Positions 17,858 to 27,587 of a stretch of 64,000 nt of DNA are shown here, one piece after another; the first letter of the stretch is position 1; every line of letters starts with the position of its first letter. The notes under the pieces were generated by a model. The model was not told the origin of the DNA, did no database searches, and was given only the letters and a program-made list of their open reading frames with translations. This DNA comes from DATCIH01 sp036507955 (GTDB lineage: Bacteria; Bacillota; Clostridia; Clostridiales; Clostridiaceae), in NCBI GenBank assembly GCA_036507955.1, contig DATCIH010000046.1, forward strand, positions 4,496-68,495, in the 5' to 3' direction. A program made the position numbers and the translations under genes.

Positions 17858-19048
17858 TTATAACCTAGTGGCTATTATATCAAATAGTTTCTCAGAAACA
17901 TCCTTCTTTGACATCTTATCAAGTTTTGTTATTACCTCATCCTTGTCGATAATTGTTACTTTATTATCTTCAGAATCAAAGCCACTATCTGAAAAAGTGA
18001 TATTATTAGCAACTATATAATCTAAGTTTTTTGACTTTAATTTTATTTTGGCGTTTTGAAGCAAATTTTCACTCTCAGCGGCAAAGCCTATGAGTATTTG
18101 CTTTCCTTTTTTTTCACCGAGTAGCTTTAATATATCAGTATCTAAAACAAAATCTAAGCTTACAGGTTCTTTCGATTTTTTTATTTTTTGGGTGTTATAT
18201 TCTTTAATTCTAAAATCTGCTACAGCAGCAGCTTTTATAACTATGTCCATTTTATCATATATATCTAATATAGCTTTTAACATTTCATCATTTGTTTTAA
18301 TATGAACTACTTCAATATCAAAGGGATCTTCCAGACTAGTAGGTCCTGAGATTAATGTTACCTTTGCACCTCTATCTCTTGCTTCCTTAGCTATTGCATA
18401 GCCCATTTTACCGCTAGATCTGTTTGTTATGTATCTTACTGGATCTATTGAAGCAATGGTGGGACCTGCGGTTACAAGTACTTTTTTGCCACATAAATCT
18501 TTTTTATCACACATACTACTTAAAGCATATTGAAAAATAGTATCAATACTCGCCAGTTTACCTATTCCAACATCGCCACAAGCTAGTCTACCTTCTTCAG
18601 GCGCAACAAACATATATCCCAGTGCTTTAAGCTTTTCTATATTTTCTTGAACAATGGGATTAGTATACATATTTGTATTCATAGCTGGTGCTATAACTAC
18701 TTTAGCCCTTGTAGCCATAATGGTAGTAGTCAATAAATCATCAGCGATACCATTTGCAAGTTTTCCAATAAAATTAGCGGTGGCAGGCACAACGATAAAC
18801 AAATCTGCCTTTTTCGCCAGTGATATATGTCTTATCTCATAGGATACTGGTTCTTCAAACATTTCTACAGCTACTAAATTCTGAGAAATGCTTTGAAAGG
18901 TTATAGGATTTACAAATTCACAAGCAGCTTTTGTCATTATAACATTTACTTCAAAGTCCTCTTTTTTAAATTTACTTATTAAATCAAGAGCCTTATATAC
19001 TGCTATTCCTCCTGTAACCCCTATAACTATGTTTTTACCCATTGGCAT
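17858..19048 (-). CDS. coaBC: Bifunctional phosphopantothenoylcysteine decarboxylase / phosphopantothenate-cysteine ligase
   Basis: 396 residues. The N-terminal CoaC flavoprotein (about 1-180) has GVTGGIAVYKA, the catalytic His in EIRHISLAKKAD, the PAMNTNMY motif and the ACGDVGIGKL flap cysteine. The C-terminal CoaB (about 190-396) has the VTAGPT and NRSSGKMGYAIAKEA ligase motifs. Makes 4'-phosphopantetheine in two steps, feeding CoaD, which is also in this window. It abuts rpoZ (1-base overlap). Confidence 0.96.
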   Translation of the reverse strand: MPMGKNIVIGVTGGIAVYKALDLISKFKKEDFEVNVIMTKAACEFVNPITFQSISQNLVAVEMFEEPVSYEIRHISLAKKADLFIVVPATANFIGKLANGIADDLLTTTIMATRAKVVIAPAMNTNMYTNPIVQENIEKLKALGYMFVAPEEGRLACGDVGIGKLASIDTIFQYALSSMCDKKDLCGKKVLVTAGPTIASIDPVRYITNRSSGKMGYAIAKEARDRGAKVTLISGPTSLEDPFDIEVVHIKTNDEMLKAILDIYDKMDIVIKAAAVADFRIKEYNTQKIKKSKEPVSLDFVLDTDILKLLGEKKGKQILIGFAAESENLLQNAKIKLKSKNLDYIVANNITFSDSGFDSEDNKVTIIDKDEVITKLDKMSKKDVSEKLFDIIATRL

Positions 19049-19266
19049 TATTTTGTTCCTTCAGTCACTGTTTCATAGGTTAATAGTCCACTGTTTATCT
19101 CATTGCAAGCAATAGTTACTGGCTTTACAACCGTTGTAGGTACTATTGGCTTTTCACCATTAATTAGTTGTCTTGCTCTTTTAGACGCAATAGTAACTAA
19201 GGTATATTTATTTTCCACCTTTTCTAATAATTCTACTATGGATGGATTAATCATTGAACTTTTCAT
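19048..19266 (-). CDS. rpoZ: DNA-directed RNA polymerase omega subunit
   Basis: 72 residues. MINPSIVELLEKVENKYTLV, TIASKRARQLI and the KPVTIACNEI segment are the omega signature. It helps fold and assemble the beta' subunit. It overlaps gmk by 4 bases and coaBC by 1, in the conserved order remA-gmk-rpoZ-coaBC-priA. Confidence 0.93.
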   Translation of the reverse strand: MKSSMINPSIVELLEKVENKYTLVTIASKRARQLINGEKPIVPTTVVKPVTIACNEINSGLLTYETVTEGTK

Positions 19267-19874
19267 ATAAGTTCCTCCTTCATTTCTAAAAATTTTGATT
19301 CTCTTCTATCAACTCTACACTTTTCAGCAACCATTATACTTTTCACTTTTTCTGTTGCTAGTTCTACTGTATCATTTATCACTGCATAATTGTATTTAGA
19401 GATATAATTAATTTCTTTATATGCAGAATGAAATCTAGTTATTAAAGATTCTGGTGTTTCACTACCTCTTTTTATTATTCTGTTTTTCAATTCTTCCATT
19501 GAAGGTGGTAAAATAAATATAAAAATTCCCTCTGGATATGTATCTTTAACTTTTAAAGCACCTTGAATATCTATTTCTAAAATAACATCTATACCTTCTT
19601 CTAACTTTTCCAACACCTTAGATTTAGGTGTTCCATAATAATTACCATAAACTAAAGCATATTCCAGAAAATCTCCAGAGCTTATTTGGTTTTGAAAGCA
19701 ACATTTAGTTAGAAAATAATAACTGTTTCCTTCTGTTTCTCCATCCCTAGGAACTCTAGTGGTAGCAGAAACAGAAACCCAAAAATTACCTTTCTTCATA
19801 AGTTCTTTACATATTGTACCTTTTCCAGCACCAGATGGTCCTGAAATTACAATTAAGAGTCCTTTTTCCTTCAT
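19263..19874 (-). CDS. gmk: Guanylate kinase
   Basis: 203 residues. P-loop SGPSGAGKGTIC at residues 11-22, VSATTRVPRDGE GMP-binding region, YGTPKS and DIQGAL are all present. It phosphorylates GMP/dGMP. It shares one base with the stop of remA upstream. A short extra segment around CCFQNQISSG is unremarkable. Confidence 0.96.
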   Translation of the reverse strand: MKEKGLLIVISGPSGAGKGTICKELMKKGNFWVSVSATTRVPRDGETEGNSYYFLTKCCFQNQISSGDFLEYALVYGNYYGTPKSKVLEKLEEGIDVILEIDIQGALKVKDTYPEGIFIFILPPSMEELKNRIIKRGSETPESLITRFHSAYKEINYISKYNYAVINDTVELATEKVKSIMVAEKCRVDRRESKFLEMKEELI

Positions 19875-20146
19875 TATTCATCGACCTCATCTAAAGATTC
19901 TTCCTCTTTAGATGATAATCTGTGGGCTACAGTTTCTGGTTGAACCGCGGACAATATTACATGATCACTATCCGTAATTATAACTGCTCTAGTTCTTCTA
20001 CCATAGGTTGCATCTATAAGCATTCCTCTATCCCTAGCTTCTTGAATTATTCTTTTTATAGGTGCCGATTCAGGACTAACTATTGCCACTAACCTATTAG
20101 CTGATACAATATTCCCAAAACCTATATTAATCAATTTTATTACCAT
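19874..20146 (-). CDS. remA: Extracellular matrix regulator RemA (DUF370)
   Basis: 90 residues. KLINIGFGNIVSANRLVAIV and ARDRGMLIDATYGRRTRAVI are the hallmark motifs, and the arginines bind DNA. In Bacillus RemA is a ring-forming DNA-binding activator of biofilm matrix operons. In clostridia its targets are not established. Part of the yicC-remA-gmk-rpoZ string. Confidence 0.92.
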   Translation of the reverse strand: MVIKLINIGFGNIVSANRLVAIVSPESAPIKRIIQEARDRGMLIDATYGRRTRAVIITDSDHVILSAVQPETVAHRLSSKEEESLDEVDE

Positions 20147-20160
20147 TGTTTACCTCCAAT

Positions 20161-21039
20161 TTATTCTATATTTTGTACCTGTTCTCTAATCTTTTCGATC
20201 TCATTTTTAATAACTAAAACTAAATTAACCAAAGTTAAATCACCCGCTTTAGATCCTATAGTATTAGCTTCTCTGTTCATCTCCTGGACAATAAAATCTA
20301 ATTTTCGTCCAACACTGTCCTCTTGTTTTAAAGTATCCCGGAGCTGTATTATATGACTATTAAGTCTTACTATTTCTTCATCTATGCTAGATTTATCTGC
20401 ATAGAGAGAAATCTCTAAAGAAATCCGGTTTTCATCAATAGGTACGCCTATTGATAATTCACTTATTCTTTCCCTAAGCTTATTACTATAATCCTTTGTT
20501 ACTAAAGGTGCTCTTTCTTTTATTCCGTCTAATGAATTGATAATAATAGCACATTTTTCTAATATTGTTTCAAATAATTTAGTGCCCTCATTTTGTCTCA
20601 TCATAATAAGATTATCAACTGCCTTCTTTAACGCCATTGATATAAGACTCCAAATTTCTTCTAAATCTTCTTCATTATGATTAGTATAGATAGCATCTGG
20701 CATTCTTGCCAAAATTGCTACAGAAATATCATCTATAACGTTATATCTTTCTTTTATACCTTGTAAGCACTTAAAATATGAATCAACTAGTTGTGTATTT
20801 AAATATGCTTGTGCACCTTCTTGCTTAAATATATTTTGTGTAATAAAAACATCTACCTTTCCACGAGTTAAATATTGTTGTAGATACTTTCTAACACGAT
20901 CTTCTAAGGAAATTATATTTCTTGGTAACTTTAAATTCAGGTCCAAATAACGATGATTTACACTTTTTATTTCGATTACATATCCTCTTTCATCATTATC
21001 TATACTCCCTCGTCCAAATCCAGTCATACTTTTAATCAA
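20161..21039 (-). CDS. yicC: YicC family endoribonuclease
   Basis: 292 residues. It starts MIKSMTGFGRG and ends with the conserved MNREANTIGSKAGDLTLVNL segment, both YicC/YloC signatures. Escherichia coli YicC is an RNase that clips the small RNA RyhB, so RNA cleavage is the best family-based guess. First gene of the yicC-remA-gmk-rpoZ operon. The AT-rich upstream gap holds palindromes. Confidence 0.9.
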   Translation of the reverse strand: MIKSMTGFGRGSIDNDERGYVIEIKSVNHRYLDLNLKLPRNIISLEDRVRKYLQQYLTRGKVDVFITQNIFKQEGAQAYLNTQLVDSYFKCLQGIKERYNVIDDISVAILARMPDAIYTNHNEEDLEEIWSLISMALKKAVDNLIMMRQNEGTKLFETILEKCAIIINSLDGIKERAPLVTKDYSNKLRERISELSIGVPIDENRISLEISLYADKSSIDEEIVRLNSHIIQLRDTLKQEDSVGRKLDFIVQEMNREANTIGSKAGDLTLVNLVLVIKNEIEKIREQVQNIE

Positions 21040-21072
21040 CTATACCAGCCTCCAAGACTTTCATATTAGACT

Positions 21073-21120
21073 ATTCTCATCAATTATAATTAATGAGAAT
21101 TATGTATAATTAATTATACA
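21073..21120. repeat. Two adjacent palindromes upstream of yicC
   Basis: ATTCTCAT at 21073-21080 pairs with ATGAGAAT at 21093-21100. Directly beside it TGTATAATTAATTATACA at 21103-21120 is a perfect 18-base palindrome. They lie 34-81 bases upstream of yicC and could be an operator overlapping its promoter, or a weak terminator. The sequence alone does not decide. Confidence 0.4.
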
Positions 21121-21267
21121 TAAAATGTAACTAGAAATACAAGGAAAATAAAATAATAGCAAAAAAGACAAGCTTATTGCCTGTTATTTTAAGAATAACA
21201 AAAGACTACTCCCATATGCAGCAGTCCCGCTTAGTAAGTATAGCATATAATGCCTAAAAAGCAATAA

Positions 21268-21316
21268 AAAATCTTTGAACTAAATTAATTAAAATTAATT
21301 TAAATCCAAAGATTTT
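21268..21316. terminator. Terminator after spoIVA
   Basis: A nested inverted repeat: AAAATCTTTG/CAAAGATTTT outside and AAATTAATT/AATTAATTT inside. It lies immediately after the spoIVA stop. The minus-strand reading ends in TTTTTTATTG, consistent with termination. Confidence 0.65.
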
Positions 21317-21320
21317 GAAA

Positions 21321-22799
21321 TTATAAAATTATACAGATTAATCCGCCATTTCCTTCATTTATAATTTTTTGCAAAGTTCTTTGCAATTTAACCTGTACAT
21401 CCTCCGGCATTCTATATAATTTATTTTGGAGGCCTTCTTTAACTAACACCTCTAAGGATTTACCAAACATATCACTTTGCCAGATCTTTGAAGGGTCACT
21501 TTCAAATTGCTCTAGCAGAGATTTTACAAGCTCTTCACTTTGTTTTTCTGTACCCATAATTGGTGAAACTTCTGTTTCAATATCGGCTTTTATAAAATGC
21601 AAGGATGGTGCACTCGCCTTAAGCTTAACCCCATATCTATTACCTTGTTTTATTATTTCCGGTTCTTCTAAGATCATCTCAGATAATTCTGGGGCAACAA
21701 GTCCATAACCTGTTTCTCTTACCTCCCTTAATGCATTGGACACCTTATCATAGTCTTTTTTAGCAATTGATAGGTTTTCCATAGTATTAAGAAGAGTATT
21801 TTCTCCATCAATCTCATAGCCACATACCTCACTGAGAACTCTATAAAATAGTTCTGGCTTTGGCCCTAAATCAATTTGTGCAGTACCTTCCCCCATATTC
21901 AATTCTTTAAGATCAGAATATCCTAAAAAGTCAACATCCCCTTGGAAATCTAATGCCTTTTTTATGTCTCTTACTTTGAAAATATTTACGCATAAATCTT
22001 TTACGATGTTTATGAAGTTAATCTTAAGCCAATGCTTACCATCCAACTTTTCTATCCATGTTGGCATATTAATATTTATTTCTTTGATAGGGAATTCCTT
22101 AAGTACCCTAGAAAAAACATTACTGATATCAGCTTCCTTCATATTTATAACATCCATTGCTTGTACTGGCACATCATATTTATCTTCCAATTCTTTTCTT
22201 AAAGCTACTGTCTTAGGATCATAAATATTAGTTGAATTAAGTACCATGATAAAGGGCTTATTTATAGATTTTAACTCATTGACTACCCTTTCTTCAGCTT
22301 CTATATATTCTTCTCTACTTATGTCAGTTATTGATCCATCAGTTGTAACTAAAAGGCCAATTGTTGAATGTTCATTAATTACTTTTTTTGTCCCTAATTC
22401 TGCAGCTTCTTCAAACGGAATTTCGTGATCGTACCATGGAGTTGTAACCATCTTAGGTGTATCCCCTTCATTGTAGCCGATGGCACCTTTTACAATGTAA
22501 CCTACACAATCTACCATTCTTACCTTGAATTTCGTGCCTTCACCAAGCTTAATTTCTACAGCTTCATTTGGTACAAATTTAGGTTCCATTGTGTGAATTG
22601 ATTTCCCTGAACCACTTTGAGGGAGTTCATCTTTAGCTCTTTGTTTTTTGTAGGCATTTTCTATATTTGGTATAACCATTAAATCCATGAACCTCTTAAT
22701 GAAAGTTGATTTTCCGGTTCTAACTGGTCCTACTACACCTACATATATATCCCCTTGTGTTCTTTCAGCTATATCATTATATATGTCATATTCTTCCAA
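21321..22799 (-). CDS. spoIVA: Stage IV sporulation protein A
   Basis: 492 residues, the expected length. N-terminal TRAFAC-type ATPase with VGPVRTGKSTFIKRF (Walker A, about residues 23-37) and MVDCVGYIV, then middle and C-terminal domains ending in GGLICIIL. SpoIVA polymerises with ATP hydrolysis on the forespore surface as the base layer of the coat, anchored by SpoVM (also in the window). A single-gene transcript: the gap to gpsA is 67 bases and a terminator follows. Confidence 0.97.
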   Translation of the reverse strand: MEEYDIYNDIAERTQGDIYVGVVGPVRTGKSTFIKRFMDLMVIPNIENAYKKQRAKDELPQSGSGKSIHTMEPKFVPNEAVEIKLGEGTKFKVRMVDCVGYIVKGAIGYNEGDTPKMVTTPWYDHEIPFEEAAELGTKKVINEHSTIGLLVTTDGSITDISREEYIEAEERVVNELKSINKPFIMVLNSTNIYDPKTVALRKELEDKYDVPVQAMDVINMKEADISNVFSRVLKEFPIKEININMPTWIEKLDGKHWLKINFINIVKDLCVNIFKVRDIKKALDFQGDVDFLGYSDLKELNMGEGTAQIDLGPKPELFYRVLSEVCGYEIDGENTLLNTMENLSIAKKDYDKVSNALREVRETGYGLVAPELSEMILEEPEIIKQGNRYGVKLKASAPSLHFIKADIETEVSPIMGTEKQSEELVKSLLEQFESDPSKIWQSDMFGKSLEVLVKEGLQNKLYRMPEDVQVKLQRTLQKIINEGNGGLICIIL

Positions 22800-22866
22800 G
22801 ACATATCCTCCCGATTATCATATTATAATATAGTATATTGGAGAATATTTATAATTATTACTGTAA

Positions 22867-23859
22867 TTAATTTTCGTTCTTCTTATCTTTTAACATTAAC
22901 TCATCTACAGCTTCAGTTGCTTTCAAATTTTCAAATAATATCTTATATAAGGTATCAGTAATTGGCATATAAACAGACATTTGTTCCTTTAGATGATAAA
23001 ACGCTTTGCAGGCACTTATTCCTTCAACTATCATTCCTACTTTACTTATTGCCTCGTCGGTTTTTGCTCCTTGGCCTATGAGCATCCCTGCCCTTCTATT
23101 TCTACTATGGATACTTGTGCAGGTAACAATTAGATCTCCCATTCCAGTTAATCCTGCAAAGGTTTCCTTTAAGCCTCCAAGTTTTATACCAATCCTTGTA
23201 ATTTCGTTCATTCCTCTTGTAAGAAGAGCAGCTTTAGAATTATCACCATAGCCTATTCCATCTGAAATACCAGCTGCTAATGCTATAATATTTTTTACAG
23301 CTCCTCCAATTTCTATACCAATAATATCCGGATTAGTGTACACTCTAAATTTACTAGTCATAAATAAATCTTGAACAAGCTTTGCCTTATTCATATCTAG
23401 AGAACTAACTACCACAGCAGTTGGAATATCGATGGCTACTTCTTCAGCATGGCTAGGTCCGGATAAAATTACTGGGTTAATACCTGGCAGCTCTTCCTCA
23501 ATTACAACAGAAAGTCTTTTAAAACTATTTTCTTCTATGCCTTTTGCTATACTAATTAAAATGATATCTTTATTTACATAGCCTTTAAGAGATTTAGCAA
23601 CATACCTTACCACCTGAGATGGAACAGCTAAAACAATATATTTGCAATCCTTAATTGTTTCTTCTTGAGAAAATTTTCCTATAACTTGAGATGGTATATT
23701 AATCGTTGGAAGATATCTACTATTAACTCTATTATTATTTATATCTTTAATAACCTCTAAATTCTTATCATATATATTTATATCATAACCCTTTTTAGCA
23801 AGTAATATAGAAATGGCAGTTCCAAAACTACCTCCGCCTATAATCCCAATCTTATCCAT
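22867..23859 (-). CDS. gpsA: NAD(P)-dependent glycerol-3-phosphate dehydrogenase
   Basis: 330 residues. Rossmann motif IGIIGGGSFGTAIS at the N-terminus, then LAVPSQVVR, ILSGPSHAEEV, the catalytic lysine region IGGAVKNIIALAAG and GLTGMGDLIVTC. It makes sn-glycerol-3-phosphate for phospholipids. It follows der after a single base. In many clostridia plsY sits between der and gpsA; here it does not. Confidence 0.97.
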   Translation of the reverse strand: MDKIGIIGGGSFGTAISILLAKKGYDINIYDKNLEVIKDINNNRVNSRYLPTINIPSQVIGKFSQEETIKDCKYIVLAVPSQVVRYVAKSLKGYVNKDIILISIAKGIEENSFKRLSVVIEEELPGINPVILSGPSHAEEVAIDIPTAVVVSSLDMNKAKLVQDLFMTSKFRVYTNPDIIGIEIGGAVKNIIALAAGISDGIGYGDNSKAALLTRGMNEITRIGIKLGGLKETFAGLTGMGDLIVTCTSIHSRNRRAGMLIGQGAKTDEAISKVGMIVEGISACKAFYHLKEQMSVYMPITDTLYKILFENLKATEAVDELMLKDKKNEN

Positions 23860-23860
23860 T

Positions 23861-25183
23861 CTATTCCTTCCTTTCTCTATATATTATTCTTACTCCAGTA
23901 CCTGAGAAATCAAAGCTCTCTCTTAACTGATTTTCCAAATATCTCCCGTAAGAGAAATGAAGAGCTGATTCATCATTTACAAAGAATATGAAGGTTGGTG
24001 GTTTTATATCAACTTGAGTTGCATAATAAAGCCTTAATCTTTTAATACCAACTGTTGGAGGTTCCTTTATCAAAACAGCTTTACTGATTACATCATTCAA
24101 GATACCAGTAGATATTCTTTTTGAGTAATTTACAAAGCATTCCTTAGCCATTTCCAGTACCTTGTTGACTCTTTGACCTGTTAAAGCAGAAATAAATAAA
24201 TATGGAGCATAAGGAATGAAGGACAAACCATTTTGAAGATTTTTCTTGTATAAAATCATTGTATTAGTTTCTTTTTCTATTAGATCCCATTTGTTTACTA
24301 TGATCATGATAGCCTTTTTTTGTTCATGGGCAAAGCCTATTATTTTTTCATCTTGATCTGAAATACCGTCGATTGCATCGATCATAAGTACACATATATC
24401 TGCTCTTTCTATTGCTGCGAGTGTACGGATTACACTATAATGTTCTATTTCTTCCTTAATTCTACTTTTTCTTCTAAGGCCTGCAGTATCAATTAAAATA
24501 AAGGTATCCTCTCCAATTTTGATTTCACTATCGATAGAGTCTCTTGTTGTACCTGGTATATTGGTTACTATTGTTCTTTCTTCCCCAAGCAAATCATTAA
24601 TTAACGAAGACTTTCCAACATTAGGCTTCCCTATAAAAGCAATTTTTATTTTATCTTCATCCTCTTTATGTTCATCATAAAATTCTTGGAAATTCTCAAC
24701 AACTTTATCTAATAATTCACCAAGTCCAAGTGCTTGAGTTGAAGAGATAGTTATTGGATCTCCTATACCAAGATTATAGAATTCAAAAGAACCCTCTTCA
24801 TACTTTTTTGAATCTATTTTATTAACAGCTAAAACGATAGGCTTTTTAGATTTTCTTAGCATATCAGCTACTTCCTCATCAGCTGGTGTTAAGCCTTCTT
24901 TCCCATCAACTAAAAATATAATTACGTTAGCAGTTTCAATGGCTATTTTAGCTTGTCTTCGCATTTGTGAAAATATTATATCCTCACTTTCAGGCTCTAT
25001 TCCGCCCGTATCGATAATGGTAAAGTTATAATTTAACCATTCTGCTTCTGCATAGATTCTATCTCTAGTTACTCCTGGAGTATCCTCCACAATGGCTATT
25101 CTCTTTCCAGCCAATTTATTAAATAAAGTTGATTTGCCAACATTTGGTCTTCCCACAATAGCTACTATTGGTTTTGACATCAA
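23861..25183 (-). CDS. der: Ribosome biogenesis GTPase Der (EngA)
   Basis: 440 residues with two tandem GTPase domains. G1 is GRPNVGKSTLFN at about residue 9 and DTGGIEPES is its G3. The second is GKPNVGKSSLIN at about residue 182 with DTAGLRRK. A C-terminal KH-like domain follows. Der is needed for 50S assembly. It overlaps the upstream DUF512 gene by 4 bases. Confidence 0.97.
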   Translation of the reverse strand: MMSKPIVAIVGRPNVGKSTLFNKLAGKRIAIVEDTPGVTRDRIYAEAEWLNYNFTIIDTGGIEPESEDIIFSQMRRQAKIAIETANVIIFLVDGKEGLTPADEEVADMLRKSKKPIVLAVNKIDSKKYEEGSFEFYNLGIGDPITISSTQALGLGELLDKVVENFQEFYDEHKEDEDKIKIAFIGKPNVGKSSLINDLLGEERTIVTNIPGTTRDSIDSEIKIGEDTFILIDTAGLRRKSRIKEEIEHYSVIRTLAAIERADICVLMIDAIDGISDQDEKIIGFAHEQKKAIMIIVNKWDLIEKETNTMILYKKNLQNGLSFIPYAPYLFISALTGQRVNKVLEMAKECFVNYSKRISTGILNDVISKAVLIKEPPTVGIKRLRLYYATQVDIKPPTFIFFVNDESALHFSYGRYLENQLRESFDFSGTGVRIIYRERKE

Positions 25184-26508
25184 TGTACCTCCTTACAATT
25201 TTTGTTTATTAGATCAATGAGATCTTTCCCAGTATAGTTACATATTAGTATATCTTTGCCTAAAATCTTACTTACCTCATCTATGGACATGTCATCCAAA
25301 AAAATTCTTTCACCATATTTAAGCATATTCTCTGGAATAATAATATGCTGGTAAGGTATATCCTTGCCCAATGCTTTTAATATATCACTTCCTGTAATTA
25401 ATCCAGCAACAGTAATTGATTCTCCAAAAAAATAATTATTAACTAATAATACCTTTATATTAATTTCTTTGTTTTTAGTAGAAATAGCTTTTGAAACATT
25501 AATTAGTTCTTCATAAGCAGATTTTCCTGTTACAAAAAGGAAGCTTCCACTAGAATTTAAATTCAATTTATTGATGGAGCTCTTAACATTTTGTCTGAGC
25601 ATCCTGATCATGCCAATTCCATCCTCTAGTTGCTCAAAATCCTTATAAAAGGATGCCTTTGGTACATCTTCTTTAGCTAATACATAAAATTCATCAGAAA
25701 GCCTTACAAAGGGCTCCTTAGATTCTAGTATGTATTTGTTTTGTAAGATTCTAACTTGAAGCAGCTCCTCTTTTGCCGTTTCCATGTCATAGCCCGTTAA
25801 ATTAAATAAATTAGTTCTAAAGCTCGTCAATCCTACGGGAACTACAGCAACATTTTTGATTGATGGGTAAAATTTATATAAATCTTCTATTGTATTAATT
25901 AGTGCAACCCCATTATTAATTTCAGGACAAGACACTATTTGACAATTTATTTTTATGCCACCTTCCGTCAACTTCTTAATCGTATTTAGTATATCCCCAG
26001 CCTTAGGGTTGCCTAGCATTTTAATCCTTAAATCAGGATTTGTAGTATGTATGGAAACATTTATTGGGCTTATTTTATATTTTATTATTCTATCTATATC
26101 TTCTTTTTTCATATTGGTCAAGGTAACAAAATTACCCTGTAGAAAAGATAGCCTAGAATCATCATCTTTAAAATATAATGTCTCTCGAAGTCCCTTAGGA
26201 AGCTGATCCACAAAACAAAAAATACATCTATTGTTGCAGCTCCTAGCCTTATCCATTAAGCTGTTCTTAAATATTATACCAATATCTTCATTATAATCCT
26301 TCTCAATTTCCAGTGACCAGATTTCTCCATTAGGCTTTTCAATTTCTAAGGTTAAGCATTCATCATATATTAAATATTTATAATCTATAATATCAGATAT
26401 GATACTTCCATTAATACTAATAAGCTTATCTCCAACGTTAAGTTCCATTTCTTCTGCTATACTACCGAGAGCTATTTCAATTATCTCATTTATCATATTT
26501 TCCTCCAT
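25180..26508 (-). CDS. DUF512 family putative radical SAM protein with N-terminal PDZ
   Basis: 442 residues. The N-terminus (about 1-65) resembles a PDZ fold (GSIAEEMELNVGDKLISING). Then comes a radical SAM cluster motif CNNRCIFCFVDQLPKGLR (CxxxCxxC), HTTNPDLRIKMLGNP, and a C-terminal DUF512 domain with VTVAGLITGSD. The family always sits beside der in clostridia and its reaction is unknown. The der overlap suggests a role linked to ribosome or membrane biogenesis, but that is inference only. Confidence 0.85.
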   Translation of the reverse strand: MEENMINEIIEIALGSIAEEMELNVGDKLISINGSIISDIIDYKYLIYDECLTLEIEKPNGEIWSLEIEKDYNEDIGIIFKNSLMDKARSCNNRCIFCFVDQLPKGLRETLYFKDDDSRLSFLQGNFVTLTNMKKEDIDRIIKYKISPINVSIHTTNPDLRIKMLGNPKAGDILNTIKKLTEGGIKINCQIVSCPEINNGVALINTIEDLYKFYPSIKNVAVVPVGLTSFRTNLFNLTGYDMETAKEELLQVRILQNKYILESKEPFVRLSDEFYVLAKEDVPKASFYKDFEQLEDGIGMIRMLRQNVKSSINKLNLNSSGSFLFVTGKSAYEELINVSKAISTKNKEINIKVLLVNNYFFGESITVAGLITGSDILKALGKDIPYQHIIIPENMLKYGERIFLDDMSIDEVSKILGKDILICNYTGKDLIDLINKNCKEVH

Positions 26509-26605
26509 ATCAATAACTCACTATAAGAATATTATAGTATTTAATATTTATAGTCAATGATATTATAAGGGGACTCATCAGTATCTGCAAGTAAATGTTC
26601 AAAAA

Positions 26606-26863
26606 AGGGACACACATGGCAGGTTAAGGAGCATGACTAATATGAGGAATAAGGAATTAACGTTAGTTCCGAAAAAAGATCATTGTCAATTCCAGGGACA
26701 TACCTGCCTAGTGAACAAAAATTAACTAAAGATATGATCTCCACTTTGGAAAGTAGCAGATATTATCATCACACCTGCTGAGATAAGGTTATCGATAATA
26801 TCAACTTTATATATAATAATTAGCAAAAGAAAAGGGACACACTTCTTAGGCTGGCGTGTCCCT
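26606..26863. repeat. gggacac-type inverted-repeat cluster in a gene-free gap
   Basis: The 26509-26876 gap has no credible ORF. GGGACACAC occurs at 26607-26615, GGGACA at 26695-26700 and GGGACAC at 26834-26840, the last pairing with GTGTCCC at 26856-26862. TGGCAGGT (26617-26624) is also inverted as ACCTGCC (26702-26708). Such GGGACAC/GTGTCCC ends are common at remnants of REP-associated tyrosine transposase elements in clostridia, so this is probably a decayed or non-autonomous mobile unit. That assignment is inference. Confidence 0.45.
26831..26863 (-). terminator. Terminator after phoU (pst operon end)
   Basis: On the minus strand AGGGACAC and TGTCCCT form a stem followed by TTTCTTTT, 14 bases past the phoU stop. 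It appears to use one of the gggacac repeats as the end of the pst-phoU transcript. Confidence 0.65.
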
Positions 26864-26876
26864 AAACAAACATATA

Positions 26877-27533
26877 TTAATCATTTAAATCAGTTTGTTC
26901 TCCTGTTACTAAATATATCGTCCACTCACAAATATTTGTCGTGTGATCTGCTACCCTTTCTAAAAACTTACATACAAATAAAAACTGAGTAGCTTGAGGT
27001 ATTAGACTACTATCTTCCGTCATAAGCATAATTAACTCTTTAAAAACGTCCTTATATATTGTATCAATCTGATCATCTAGCTTACAAGTCGCATAGGCTT
27101 TATCTACATTTCCTTCCACATAAGCATCTAAGGATTCTTTAATCATAAGCTTTACGATTTCTCCCATCTTAGGAATATCTACAAGCTGTTTTATATACTT
27201 TTCATTTTTTAATCTTAAAGTGATTTTTGCAATATCAACTGCATGGTCTGCCATTCTTTCCAAATCTGTTACAATTTTAGTTGCTGTAAATATTGTCCTT
27301 AAATCGATAGCTAAGGGTTGTTCCATAGCAATTAGTTTAATACAAGCATCTTCAATTTCTTTTTCTAGATTATCTACAATAGTATCATTTTCAATTATTT
27401 TTTCCGCTAAATCTCCGTCTTGGTTTACTAAGGCTTCAATACATTCATATATTTGTTTTTCTACAATGCTTCCCATCCTCAATATATCATTATGTAGACC
27501 TTGAAGATGTGTATCAAAAGATGTTCTAGTCAT
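26877..27533 (-). CDS. phoU: Phosphate signalling protein PhoU
   Basis: 218 residues, all helical, two PhoU repeats (about 15-105 and 118-205) with the conserved metal-binding pattern (DLERMADHAVDIA and LERVADHTTNICEW). It mediates negative control of PhoR by the Pst transporter. Last gene of pstS-C-A-B-phoU, 54 bases after pstB, followed by a terminator. Confidence 0.96.
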   Translation of the reverse strand: MTRTSFDTHLQGLHNDILRMGSIVEKQIYECIEALVNQDGDLAEKIIENDTIVDNLEKEIEDACIKLIAMEQPLAIDLRTIFTATKIVTDLERMADHAVDIAKITLRLKNEKYIKQLVDIPKMGEIVKLMIKESLDAYVEGNVDKAYATCKLDDQIDTIYKDVFKELIMLMTEDSSLIPQATQFLFVCKFLERVADHTTNICEWTIYLVTGEQTDLND

Positions 27534-27587
27534 AAACTCACCTCCTATTATTAACCGAGTACCTCAGTTTACTGAGGTTGATCAGTT

